From Flavimobilis sp052324925 (GTDB lineage: Bacteria > Actinomycetota > Actinomycetes > Actinomycetales > Cellulomonadaceae), in the NCBI GenBank assembly GCA_052324925.1, contig JBQPRE010000002.1: DNA of 64,000 nucleotides; one strand, written 5' to 3'. Shown one piece after another: positions 7,323 to 15,578 of this stretch; position 1 is the stretch's first letter; each line of letters begins with the position of its first letter. The position numbers and the translations under genes were made by a program. The notes beneath the pieces were generated by a model. The model searched no databases and was not told where the DNA came from. It was given only the letters and a program-made list of their open reading frames with translations.

Positions 7323-9407
7323 TCAGGACTCCGGCGGCGCCTGCGGGAGCGTCGCGGGGGCGTCGGACGTCTCGGACCCTGCGGGCTCCTCGGCACCCGT
7401 ACGACCACCGCGGAACTGGCTCTCGTAAAGCTCCTGGTAGGCGCCGCCACGCTCGAGCAGCTCGGTGTGCGTGCCCTGCTCGACGATCCGGCCGGCCTCC
7501 ATGACGAGGATGAGGTCGGCGTCGCGAATCGTCGAGAGACGGTGCGCGATGACGAACGACGTCCGGTCGGAGCGCAACGCGTGCATGGCGTGCTGGACGA
7601 GCAGCTCGGTGCGGGTGTCGACCGAGCTCGTCGCCTCGTCAAGGATGAGGAGCGAGGGCTGGGAGAGGAACGCGCGCGCGATCGTGATGAGCTGCCGCTC
7701 ACCAGCCGACACGGAGCCGCCGTCGGAGTCGAGAACGGTGTCATACCCGTCAGGCAGCTGCCGCACGAAGCGGTCGACCATCGTGGCACGCGCGGCCTCG
7801 ACCACCTCGTCGTCCGTTGCGTCGAGGCGCCCGTAGCGGATGTTCTCGCGGATCGTGCCGCCCCACAGCCATGCGTCCTGCAGGACCATGCCCACCTGCG
7901 AACGCAGGTCGGCGCGGGTGAGGTCGCGCACGTCGACGCCGTCGACGAGGATCTGCCCGCCCTGGATCTCGTAGAACCGCATGATGAGGTTGACGAGCGT
8001 CGTCTTGCCCGCGCCCGTGTGCCCGACGATCGCGACCGTCTGGCCCGGGTCGACCGTGAGCGAGAGGTTCTCGATGAGCGGGCTCTTGGGGTCGTAGGAG
8101 AACGAGACGTTGCGGAGCTCGACGTGACCGTCGGACCGCTGAGGAAGGGTCGACGTCGCAACCTCGGGCTCCTCCTCGTCTGCGTCGAGCATCTCGAACG
8201 TGCGCTCGGCCGAGGCGACGCCCGACTGCAGCATGTTCGCGATGCCCGCCATCTCAGCGATCGGCTGCGTGAACTCGCGCGAGTACTGGATGAACGCCGT
8301 GGCGTCGCCGAGCGTCATGTTGCCCGCCGCGACACGCAGCCCGCCGCCGACCGCGATGAGCACGTAGGAGAGGTAGGAGACGAAGGTCATGGCGGGCATG
8401 ATCATGCCCGAGACGAACTGCGCGCCGAACGAGGCGTCGAAGAGCTTGTTGTTGCGCTCGTCGAACTCCTCGAGCATGACGTCGTCGCGGCCGTAGGCCC
8501 GCACGAGCTCCATGCCTGAGAACGTCTCTTCGACGTGCCCGTTGACGGCGCCCGTGTGCTTCCACTGCGCCTTGAACAGGCGCTGAGAACGCACTCCGAT
8601 GACGCCGGCGACGGCACCCGAGAGCGGCAGGGCGATGAGCGCGAGAAGCGCGAGCTGCCACGAGACGACGAACATCATGATGAGGATGCCGAGCACCATC
8701 ATGACGGACTGCACGAGCTGGCTGAACGCCTGCTGCAGAGCCGACTGCACGTTGTCGACGTCGTTCGTCACGCGCGACATGAGGTCGCCGCGCTGACGCG
8801 TGTCGAAGTAGGACAGGGGCAGTCGGTTGAGCTTGCGCTCGATGTCCTCGCGGAGGTTGTAGACGACGCGCATGACGAGGCGGTTGAGGATGAACCCCTG
8901 GGCCCACATGAAGATCGACGAGAAGACGTAGAGGCCGAGGACCGTGGCGATGAGCACGGCGAGCTTGTCGAAGTCGATGCCCTGCCCGGGCACGGCACCC
9001 GACCGCAGCAGCATGTCCGCATACGTGCCTTGACCCTGGGCTCGCAGGCCCTCGGCGACGGCGTCGAGCGGGACGTCGGCCGGGAACTGCCGGCCGAGCC
9101 AGCCGCTGAAGATCACGTCCATGGCGCGCCCCAGGATGCGGGGCGCGATGACATTGAGGACGACGCTCGCGATGACGAGCACGAGCACGAGGCTCATGAG
9201 GAACTTCTCGGGGGCGAGGAGCCCGACGAGCCGCTTGGCCGAGGGCCAGAAGTTCTGGGCCTTGCGTGCGGGCGGCCCGCCCATGAACGGGTCGCCGTCG
9301 GTCTCGCCCGGCGTGAAGTCGAGCTCGTCGTCCGTGAGGGCGGTGCCCGTCGACGTGGTGTCGGCGACGCCCGTGGCGTCGTCCGGCTGCGTGGTGCGGC
9401 GGGCCAT
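7323..9407 (-). CDS. ABC exporter half-transporter, subunit with intact catalytic site
   Basis: Second gene of a two-gene heterodimeric ABC exporter. The 694-residue protein has an unusual polar N-terminal extension of about 75 residues, then a six-helix transmembrane domain and a C-terminal ATPase. Walker A is GHTGAGKTTL; the signature is VSAGERQ, a variant of LSGGQ; Walker B LLILDEATSSVD keeps the catalytic glutamate; the switch histidine follows in FVIAHRLST. ATG start overlapping the partner's stop (TGATG). The pair resembles LmrCD/BmrCD/TM287-288-type exporters, which move lipids or hydrophobic drugs. The substrate here is unknown. Confidence 0.9.
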   Translation of the reverse strand: MARRTTQPDDATGVADTTSTGTALTDDELDFTPGETDGDPFMGGPPARKAQNFWPSAKRLVGLLAPEKFLMSLVLVLVIASVVLNVIAPRILGRAMDVIFSGWLGRQFPADVPLDAVAEGLRAQGQGTYADMLLRSGAVPGQGIDFDKLAVLIATVLGLYVFSSIFMWAQGFILNRLVMRVVYNLREDIERKLNRLPLSYFDTRQRGDLMSRVTNDVDNVQSALQQAFSQLVQSVMMVLGILIMMFVVSWQLALLALIALPLSGAVAGVIGVRSQRLFKAQWKHTGAVNGHVEETFSGMELVRAYGRDDVMLEEFDERNNKLFDASFGAQFVSGMIMPAMTFVSYLSYVLIAVGGGLRVAAGNMTLGDATAFIQYSREFTQPIAEMAGIANMLQSGVASAERTFEMLDADEEEPEVATSTLPQRSDGHVELRNVSFSYDPKSPLIENLSLTVDPGQTVAIVGHTGAGKTTLVNLIMRFYEIQGGQILVDGVDVRDLTRADLRSQVGMVLQDAWLWGGTIRENIRYGRLDATDDEVVEAARATMVDRFVRQLPDGYDTVLDSDGGSVSAGERQLITIARAFLSQPSLLILDEATSSVDTRTELLVQHAMHALRSDRTSFVIAHRLSTIRDADLILVMEAGRIVEQGTHTELLERGGAYQELYESQFRGGRTGAEEPAGSETSDAPATLPQAPPES

Positions 9408-11143
9408 CAGGCCACCCCCTCGATGCTCATCTGGGACTCGACGATCTCGCGGTAGGTCGCGTTCGTGGCGAGCAGGTCGTCGTGCGTGCCTTCACCGACG
9501 ACGCGGCCGTCGTCGAGGACGACGATGTGATCGGCTGTGCGGATCGTGGAGATGCGCTGCGCGACGATGATGACGGTGGCTCCGGTCGTGGCCTCGACGA
9601 GGGCTTCGCGCAGGAGGGCGTCGGTCGTGACGTCGAGAGCGGAGAACGAGTCGTCGAAGAGGAAGACGTGCGGCGCCGCGGTGAGAGCGCGGGCGATGCA
9701 CAGGCGCTGACGCTGACCGCCCGAGACGTTCGTGCCGCCCTGCGATACGGGCTCCTCGAGCCCGTGCGGCTTGTCGCGGACGAACTCGGCGGCCTGGGCG
9801 ACCTCGAGTGCGTGCCACATGTCGGCCTCGGTCGCCTCGGGCCGACCGAAGCGGAGGTTGGAGGCGATGGTTCCGGAGAACAGGTAGGGGCGCTGGGGGA
9901 CGAGGCCGACGAGCCCCGCGATCTGCTTGCGCCCGAGCGACGAGACCGAGACGCCGCCGATCGAGACAGTGCCGTGCTGCGGTTCGTAGAGGCGAGGGAC
10001 GAGGCCGAGGAGGGTCGTCTTGCCGGCGCCCGTCGAGCCGACGATCGCCGTCGTGCGACCTGCGCGGGCCGTGAACGTCACGTCGTCGAGAACGGGAAGC
10101 TCGGCGCCCGGGTATCCGAACGTCACGTGGTCGAAGACGACGTCACCGCCCTCGGGCGCGGCGGTCTCGCCGTGTGCGGGCGCCTTCATCGTCGGGACGG
10201 ACTCGAGGACCTCGTCGATGCGCTCGGCGGAGACGACTGCGCGCGGCACCATCATCATCATGAACGTGCCCATCATGACGGCGACGAGGATCTGCAGCAG
10301 GTACTGCAGGAACGCCGTGAGCGCACCGACCTGGATCTGGCCCGAGTCGACGCGGTGCCCGCCGAACCAGAGCACGGCGGCCGTCGCGAGGTGCAGGATC
10401 ATCATGATGACGGGGAACATGAGGACGAAGAGATTGCCGACCTTGACGGAGACGTCGGTGATCTCGCGGTTGGCCCTCTCGTAGCGCGCGGCCTCGAAGG
10501 GCTCGCGCACGAAGGCGCGGATGACGCGGATCCCGGTGATCTGCTCGCGCAGGACGTCGTTGATCGCGTCGATGCGGTCCTGCATCTGCCGGAACAGGGG
10601 CAGGAGCTTGACGACGATGACGGAGACGATCGCGAACAGCAGCGGGACCGACACCCACATGAGCCATGACAGGCCCGGGTCCTCGCGGAGCGCCATGATG
10701 ATGCCGCCGATGCACATGATGGGGGTCGACACCATGAAGTTGAGCGTCATGAGCACGAGCATCTGCACCTGCTGGACGTCGTTCGTCGAGCGCGTGATGA
10801 GGGTTGCGGTGCCGAAGTGCGCGACGTCGAGGGTGCCGAGCGAGTCGACCTTGCGGAAGACCTCGCGGCGCAGGTCACGGCCGATGCTCATCGCGGTGCG
10901 CGCGCCGAAGTACACGGCGGCGATCGCTGTGGCGATCTGGGCGAGGCACACGAGGAGCATCTGTCCGCCCGTGCGCCAGATGAAGTCGACGTCACCGACG
11001 GAGACACCCTTGTCGATGATGCGAGCGTTGAGGCTCGGGAGGTAGAGCGCGGCAATCGTCGACGCGAGCTGGAGGACGGCTACGGCGACGATCCACGACC
11101 AATAGGGGCGGGCGTGCCGGAGCGCGAGGCGCAGGAGTGTCAC
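9407..11143 (-). CDS. ABC exporter half-transporter, subunit with degenerate site
   Basis: First gene of the heterodimeric exporter, 578 residues: transmembrane domain at about residues 1-310, then an ATPase. Walker A is GSTGAGKTTL and the signature VSGGQRQ is intact. Walker B reads FLFDDSFSALD, with aspartate replacing the catalytic glutamate, and the switch histidine is replaced by glutamine (IIVAQRIST). This gives the one-good-one-degenerate site pattern typical of heterodimeric exporters. The frame extends upstream, but the GTG at 11143 is preferred because GGAAGG precedes it at suitable spacing. It is coupled to the downstream partner by a 1-nt overlap. Confidence 0.9.
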   Translation of the reverse strand: MTLLRLALRHARPYWSWIVAVAVLQLASTIAALYLPSLNARIIDKGVSVGDVDFIWRTGGQMLLVCLAQIATAIAAVYFGARTAMSIGRDLRREVFRKVDSLGTLDVAHFGTATLITRSTNDVQQVQMLVLMTLNFMVSTPIMCIGGIIMALREDPGLSWLMWVSVPLLFAIVSVIVVKLLPLFRQMQDRIDAINDVLREQITGIRVIRAFVREPFEAARYERANREITDVSVKVGNLFVLMFPVIMMILHLATAAVLWFGGHRVDSGQIQVGALTAFLQYLLQILVAVMMGTFMMMMVPRAVVSAERIDEVLESVPTMKAPAHGETAAPEGGDVVFDHVTFGYPGAELPVLDDVTFTARAGRTTAIVGSTGAGKTTLLGLVPRLYEPQHGTVSIGGVSVSSLGRKQIAGLVGLVPQRPYLFSGTIASNLRFGRPEATEADMWHALEVAQAAEFVRDKPHGLEEPVSQGGTNVSGGQRQRLCIARALTAAPHVFLFDDSFSALDVTTDALLREALVEATTGATVIIVAQRISTIRTADHIVVLDDGRVVGEGTHDDLLATNATYREIVESQMSIEGVA

Positions 11144-11158
11144 CGAGGAGCCTTCCGT

Positions 11159-11183
11159 GAGTGCTGAGCAGCACTCGACGATA
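11159..11183 (-). promoter_or_regulatory. Palindrome next to -10 box of ABC exporter operon
   Basis: On the minus strand a TATCGT -10 box (11178-11183) is followed by the perfect palindrome GAGTGCT-N4-AGCACTC (11159-11176), then the ribosome-binding site and GTG at 11143. It could be an operator just after the transcription start, or a hairpin ending the upstream gene. Confidence 0.4.
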
Positions 11184-11218
11184 ACCCTCGCCACCGACAA
11201 CGGGGAGTGGTTTTCCGG

Positions 11219-12871
11219 CTAGATCCAGGAGCGCAGCCACATGTGCCACTGCCAGAACGGGAACGGCACGATCTTGGCCGTCCAGATCGGGTAGAAGAAC
11301 ACGCTCACGACGACGATGAGGACGCCGACCACGGCCAGGACCCGGCGCACGACGCGTCGTCGGCCGGCGGAGCCGTCGGAATGCTCGAGCGCGAGCGTCA
11401 CCGCGTAGCCCAGAGCGAGGTACACCCACGGCGCGAACGCGATCGTGTAGAACGTAAAGATCGTGCGGTGCGCATAGAGGAGCCACGGCGCCCAGCCCGC
11501 CAGGAGACCTGAGAGCACCGCGACACCGCGCCAGTCCTTGCGCCAGGTCACCCAGACGACGGCAAGCACAAGAGCCGCGGTGCCCAGCCACCACACGAGC
11601 GGGTTGCCGAGCGACGTCACGGCCATCGAGCACTTCTCGTACTCGCACGTCCCGAGCCCGTCGGGCAGCGCCGCACCGCGCTCGACAGAGCGGTAGTAGA
11701 ACGAGGTCGGACGCAGCTGCAGCAGCCATCCGAGCGGGTGGGACTGGTAGGTGTGCGGCGAGGTGAGGCCCGTGTGGAAGTCCCACATCTGTCGGTGGTA
11801 CTCGACGAAGGAACGCAACGCTCCGGGCAGCCACCCGATCCCCTCGCCCGGGTTGTCCTCGGCCCACGTGCGCTTGTACGAGCTGCGGTTGACGAACCAG
11901 CCGGTCCACGACGCGAGGTAGGTGAGGCCCGCGAGCGGAACCATCGTGACCGCCGCGGGGACCGCGTCCTTCCACAGGGCGCCGTTGGCCCATCCCGTCA
12001 CACCGATCGTGCGGCGTGCCGACGCATCCCACAGGACGACGATGACGCACATGACCGCGAGGAAGTAGGCCCCCGACCACTTCGTGCCGATGCACAGCCC
12101 GAACGCGATGGCCGCCGCGATCCGGTACCAGCGCACGCCAAGCCCCGGACCCCACCGGCCCAGCCCCTGGCCCGAGTCGATGAGCGCCGCGGCACGCGCC
12201 GCGAGCCTGCGCCGGGAGTCGAAGCGGTCAGCGACGACGAGTGCAAAGCCGACCAGCGCCCAGAACATGACGAAGCTGTCGAGCAGACCCGTGCGTGCGT
12301 GAACGATCGCAGCACCGTCGATCGCGAAGATCCCACCCGCGACGACACCCGCCACGGTCGAGGAGAACACGCGCCGACCCACGCGCGCCACGATCCACAC
12401 ACCGAGGATCCCGACGACCGCCGTCGCAAGCCGCCACGCCCACGGGTTCTCCGCTCCGCCGAGCTTCATGCCGAGCGCGATCATCCACTTGCCGACCGGG
12501 GGGTGGACGACGTAGTCGGCGCGGTCGAGGAAGATGTTGCGGTCCCCGGCCTCGAACCGTGCGTTGGGCTCGTCGGGCCACGCAGCGTCGTAGCCGACCT
12601 CGAGCAGCGTGTACGCCTGCTTGACGTAATACGTCTCGTCGAAGACGAGAGTTGCGGGGCGACCCAGGTCCCACAGGCGCAGGACCGCGGCGAGCACCGT
12701 GACGAGAAGCGGCCCGAGCCAGCCCCACAGCCTGTCGTGGGCGGTGAGACCGAGGCGCAGGGCGCGCTCGCCGAGCAGGTCGCGCAGCAGCCGCTGCTCC
12801 GTGCTCACGCCGCCCGTGGCGTCGGCAGCGTCGGTCGCGTCGGCGTCAGCGGGCGCGGGGGCGGTCGTCAC
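11219..12871 (-). CDS. pmt: Polyprenol-phosphate-mannose protein mannosyltransferase (GT39)
   Basis: Integral membrane glycosyltransferase that transfers mannose from polyprenyl-phosphate-mannose to secreted proteins (protein O-mannosylation, as M. tuberculosis Rv1002c). About 550 residues with roughly ten transmembrane helices. The first extracytoplasmic loop has FDETYYVKQAYTLL, with the paired acidic residues DE of the GT39 active site. VVHPPVGKWMIALG and THWSG-like GTKWSGAYF segments follow. The GTG at 12871 is chosen because a TACGAT -10 box lies 7 nt upstream; an ATG at 12880 overlaps that box. Divergent from rsmI, the same arrangement known in mycobacteria. Confidence 0.9.
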   Translation of the reverse strand: MTTAPAPADADATDAADATGGVSTEQRLLRDLLGERALRLGLTAHDRLWGWLGPLLVTVLAAVLRLWDLGRPATLVFDETYYVKQAYTLLEVGYDAAWPDEPNARFEAGDRNIFLDRADYVVHPPVGKWMIALGMKLGGAENPWAWRLATAVVGILGVWIVARVGRRVFSSTVAGVVAGGIFAIDGAAIVHARTGLLDSFVMFWALVGFALVVADRFDSRRRLAARAAALIDSGQGLGRWGPGLGVRWYRIAAAIAFGLCIGTKWSGAYFLAVMCVIVVLWDASARRTIGVTGWANGALWKDAVPAAVTMVPLAGLTYLASWTGWFVNRSSYKRTWAEDNPGEGIGWLPGALRSFVEYHRQMWDFHTGLTSPHTYQSHPLGWLLQLRPTSFYYRSVERGAALPDGLGTCEYEKCSMAVTSLGNPLVWWLGTAALVLAVVWVTWRKDWRGVAVLSGLLAGWAPWLLYAHRTIFTFYTIAFAPWVYLALGYAVTLALEHSDGSAGRRRVVRRVLAVVGVLIVVVSVFFYPIWTAKIVPFPFWQWHMWLRSWI

Positions 12872-12878
12872 GTCACAC

Positions 12879-12927
12879 ATCGTAGGGGAGCGGACACGCG
12901 TGGGGCGGGTGCAGACCGTGGCAGTCT
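12879..12927. promoter_or_regulatory. Divergent -10 boxes of pmt and rsmI
   Basis: Minus-strand TACGAT (12879-12884) is 7 nt from the pmt GTG. Plus-strand CAGTCT (12922-12927) is 7 nt from the rsmI ATG. Both genes would be leaderless, and both promoters fit into about 60 bp. Confidence 0.45.
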
Positions 12928-12934
12928 TGTGGGC

Positions 12935-13783
12935 ATGACCGGAGCCCTCATCCTTGCCGCCACCCCGATCGGCGACGTCGAGGACGCGTCGCCGCGGCTG
13001 CGGCGTCTCCTCGTCGAGGCCGACGTCGTCGCGGCAGAGGACACGAGGCGCCTGCTCGCGCTCGCGGGCAGGCTCGAGCTGAAGATCCCCGGCCGGATCG
13101 TCTCCCACCACGAGCACAACGAGGCCGACAGGGCCGACGACCTGTGCGACGTCGTCGAGGGAGGCGGCACCGTCCTCGTCGTCTCGGACGCCGGCATGCC
13201 CACGGTCTCGGACCCGGGGTTCCGCGTCGTGCAGCGCGCGGTCGAGCGCGGCCTGCGCGTCACCGCCGCGCCCGGACCGAGCGCCGTGCTCACGGCCCTC
13301 GCGCTCTCGGGCCTGCCGACCGACCGCTTCTGCTTCGAAGGCTTCGCGCCGCGCAAGGACGGTGACCGCGCACGCACGTTCGGGGCGCTCGGCGACGAGC
13401 GCCGCACCATGGTCTTCTTCGAGTCCCCGCACCGCGTCGACGCGACGCTCGCCGCGATGGCCGCCGCATGGGGCTCGGACCGCCCCGCTGCGGTGTGCCG
13501 CGAGCTCACCAAGACGTACGAGGAGGTGCTGCGCGGAACGCTCGGCGACCTCGCTGCCCGCGCCGCGGCCGACCAGCTGCGCGGTGAGATCTGCATCGTC
13601 GTCGCGGGCGCCGAGCCGCCCGCCGCCGCCCAGCCGAGCGACGTCGTGCCCGAGGTCCTCGGACTCGTCGACGGCGGCGTCCGGCTCAAGGACGCCGTCG
13701 CGCAGGTCGCGACCCGCGTCGGCGTGCCCAAGCGCGACCTCTACGAGGCCGCGCTCGCGGCCCGCGGCGCCCAGCCGCGCTGA
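12935..13783 (+). CDS. rsmI: 16S rRNA cytidine-1402 2'-O-methyltransferase
   Basis: SAM-dependent tetrapyrrole-methylase-fold enzyme that methylates the ribose of C1402 in the decoding centre. The 282-residue protein contains LAATPIGD at its start, AEDTRR, SDAGMPTVSDPG near residue 90, and APGPSAVLTALALSGLP, all hallmark RsmI motifs. The frame is open far upstream; the ATG at 12935 fits the conserved start and lies 7 nt after a -10-like CAGTCT. The C-terminal domain ends in a family-typical helix (PKRDLYEAAL). Divergent from pmt. Confidence 0.95.
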   Translation: MTGALILAATPIGDVEDASPRLRRLLVEADVVAAEDTRRLLALAGRLELKIPGRIVSHHEHNEADRADDLCDVVEGGGTVLVVSDAGMPTVSDPGFRVVQRAVERGLRVTAAPGPSAVLTALALSGLPTDRFCFEGFAPRKDGDRARTFGALGDERRTMVFFESPHRVDATLAAMAAAWGSDRPAAVCRELTKTYEEVLRGTLGDLAARAAADQLRGEICIVVAGAEPPAAAQPSDVVPEVLGLVDGGVRLKDAVAQVATRVGVPKRDLYEAALAARGAQPR

Positions 13784-13845
13784 CGCCCTCGCGCGGGGCG
13801 CCGACCTGCGCGAGGATGGTGAAGAACTACGCGCGGAGGTGCAGC

Positions 13846-14313
13846 ATGGCGTCGACTGGGGCATTTGCAGGACCGGGCGGCTCGCGCCCGCTCAGCTACT
13901 GGCTGGGGCTCGTCGGCGGACTCGCCGAGGACGCCGTCAACAGGGTCTACGACGACGCGGGCCTCGACCGGCGTCACTGGCAGGTGCTCGCCGTCGTGCG
14001 CGACGGTGCGAGCAGCCCCGCCCAGGTCGACGCCTCGCTCGGCGCCCCGGGGCAGGGCACGACGCTCGGCCTGCTCGACGACCTGCGCTCCCGGGGCTGG
14101 GTGACGGGTCCGGCCCACCTCGAGGACGCCCCCGCAGACGTCGGCGGGCTCGCCGTCACGGTGACGGGCGAGGAGGCCTACGCCGCGCTGCAGCGTGACC
14201 TCGCCGAGGAACGTGACCGCATGACGCGCGGCCTCGCGGCACGCGACCACGAGGTGACGGTCCTCACGCTCCAGCAGCTGGCCCGCAACCTCGGGTGGCA
14301 GGGCGAGCCGTGA
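13846..14313 (+). CDS. MarR-like winged-helix protein
   Basis: Protein of 155 residues with a predicted winged helix-turn-helix: HWQVLAVVRDGASSPAQVD corresponds to helices 2-3 and LLDDLRSRGWVTG to the recognition helix and start of the wing. This resembles MarR-family regulators but with weak similarity; the ligand is unknown. The start at 13846 is preceded by GGAGGTG at ideal spacing, so an upstream in-frame ATG at 13816 is less likely. The stop overlaps the GTG of the next gene, so the regulator and the sugar dehydrogenase-like protein are co-translated and may be functionally linked. Confidence 0.72.
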   Translation: MASTGAFAGPGGSRPLSYWLGLVGGLAEDAVNRVYDDAGLDRRHWQVLAVVRDGASSPAQVDASLGAPGQGTTLGLLDDLRSRGWVTGPAHLEDAPADVGGLAVTVTGEEAYAALQRDLAEERDRMTRGLAARDHEVTVLTLQQLARNLGWQGEP

Positions 14314-15512
14314 GCGCGCAGGTGCGGATCGAGCGTCGGGCGCGCATCGCGATCATCGTCGTCGCGCTGCTCGCCGCGCTCGCGGTCATCGTCGTCGGGT
14401 CCGTCCTCGACCGGCGTCCGCCGCCCGTGCCCACGCCCGTGACCCCGACACCGTCGGCCGGGCCGACGAGCCCGACGCCGACGCCCGAGCCGACGTCGAC
14501 CACGCCCCCCGAGCCGCGGACGCTCGTCGTCTCGGACCGCACCGAGGTCGTGAGCGACCTCGTGACCCCGTGGGGCGTCGCGCGGCTTCCGGGGGGCGAC
14601 CTGCTCGTGACGCAGCGCAACACGGGCACGCTCGTGCGGGTCGCCCCGGGCGGCACGCGCAGCCCCGTGACCGGACCGGGCGCGGACGCCCTCGAACGCG
14701 AAACCGTCCACCGCTCGGAGTCAGGGCTGCTGGGCGTCGCAGTCGTCCCGGGGACGTCGGACATCGTGCTCCAGCGGACGGGCGAGGCGAGCAACGCCGT
14801 CGTCCGTGCGACGCTCGACGGGACGACGCTCGGCGAGCTGACGACCCTGCTCGACGGGATCGCGGCCGCCCCGTTCCACGACGGCGGTGCGCTCGCGTTC
14901 GGGCCCGACGACATGCTCTACGTCGCCACGGGCGACGCGACCGAGCCCGCGAGCGCACAGGACCCGGACTCGCTCAACGGCAAGATCCTGCGCCTGACGC
15001 CAGACGGTGAGCCCGCGCCAGGCAACCCCATCCCGGGCTCGTTCGTGTGGAGCCTCGGCCACCGCAACGTGCAGGGCCTCGCGTGGGATGCCGAGGGTCG
15101 CATGTTCGCCTCAGAGCTGGGGCAGGACTCGTTCGACGAGCTCAACCAGATCATGCCCGGCCGTAACTACGGCTGGCCCGAGGTCGAGGGCATGGGTGGC
15201 ACGGACGACGGCTTCGAGGACCCGCTCCTCACGTGGGCGCCCGAGGAGGCCTCACCGTCGGGGCTGGCCGTGACCGACGAGGGCCTCTACGTCGCAGCCC
15301 TCCGCGGGGAGCGCCTGTGGCGCATCGACCGGGTCGCGCTCGAGCGTGGCGAGGCTGAGCCGACGGTCGTGCTCGAGGGCGTCGGGCGGTTGCGTGCCGT
15401 GGTCGCCGAGCCCGACGGACGCCTTCTCGTCGGCTCGAGCATCACGGACGGCCGGGGCGAGCCCGGTCCGGGCGACGACCGCATCTGGCGGCTCACGCTC
15501 TCGGGGAGCTGA
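14310..15512 (+). CDS. Membrane-anchored PQQ-dependent sugar dehydrogenase-like protein
   Basis: 400-residue protein of the soluble glucose/sorbosone dehydrogenase (GSDH) beta-propeller family. An N-terminal signal anchor (about residues 10-32) is followed by a Pro/Thr-rich linker to residue 70 and then the propeller. Family signatures are VTPWGVARLPGGDLLVTQR, HDGGALAFGPDDMLYVATGD, SLNGKILRL, SLGHRNVQGLAWD and GRNYGWPEVEG. It probably oxidises an aldose outside the membrane with PQQ, but the substrate is unknown and many family members are uncharacterised. GTG start overlapping the upstream stop. Confidence 0.87.
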   Translation: MSAQVRIERRARIAIIVVALLAALAVIVVGSVLDRRPPPVPTPVTPTPSAGPTSPTPTPEPTSTTPPEPRTLVVSDRTEVVSDLVTPWGVARLPGGDLLVTQRNTGTLVRVAPGGTRSPVTGPGADALERETVHRSESGLLGVAVVPGTSDIVLQRTGEASNAVVRATLDGTTLGELTTLLDGIAAAPFHDGGALAFGPDDMLYVATGDATEPASAQDPDSLNGKILRLTPDGEPAPGNPIPGSFVWSLGHRNVQGLAWDAEGRMFASELGQDSFDELNQIMPGRNYGWPEVEGMGGTDDGFEDPLLTWAPEEASPSGLAVTDEGLYVAALRGERLWRIDRVALERGEAEPTVVLEGVGRLRAVVAEPDGRLLVGSSITDGRGEPGPGDDRIWRLTLSGS

Positions 15513-15542
15513 CGGCAGCCCGCGGACGGCGCTGGGAACCGA

Positions 15543-15561
15543 GCGCAGGCCCCGCCTGCGC
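15543..15561. terminator. GC-rich hairpin before metG
   Basis: Perfect palindrome GCGCAGGC-CCC-GCCTGCGC without a U-tract, between the sugar dehydrogenase gene and the metG -10 box. Probably a terminator, though it also lies where the metG -35 box would be. Confidence 0.6.
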
Positions 15562-15566
15562 AGCCC

Positions 15567-15572
15567 TAGAAT
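15567..15572 (+). promoter_or_regulatory. -10 box of metG (leaderless)
   Basis: TAGAAT, 6 nt before the metG ATG at 15579. Confidence 0.65.
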
Positions 15573-15578
15573 GTGCGC

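Noticed and set aside
8535..9455. Plus-strand frames across the ABC exporter genes
   Set aside because: Translations are His/Asp/Arg-rich with no motif; the minus-strand genes have all ABC signatures.
11159..11176. CIRCE/HrcA heat-shock operator
   Set aside because: CIRCE is AGCACTC-N9-GAGTGCT. Here the arms are in the opposite order with a 4-nt spacer, so it is a different palindrome.
12935..13783. rsmI extended upstream to 11738
   Set aside because: The extra 399 codons run opposite pmt and are not protein-like; the conserved RsmI N-terminus begins at 12935.
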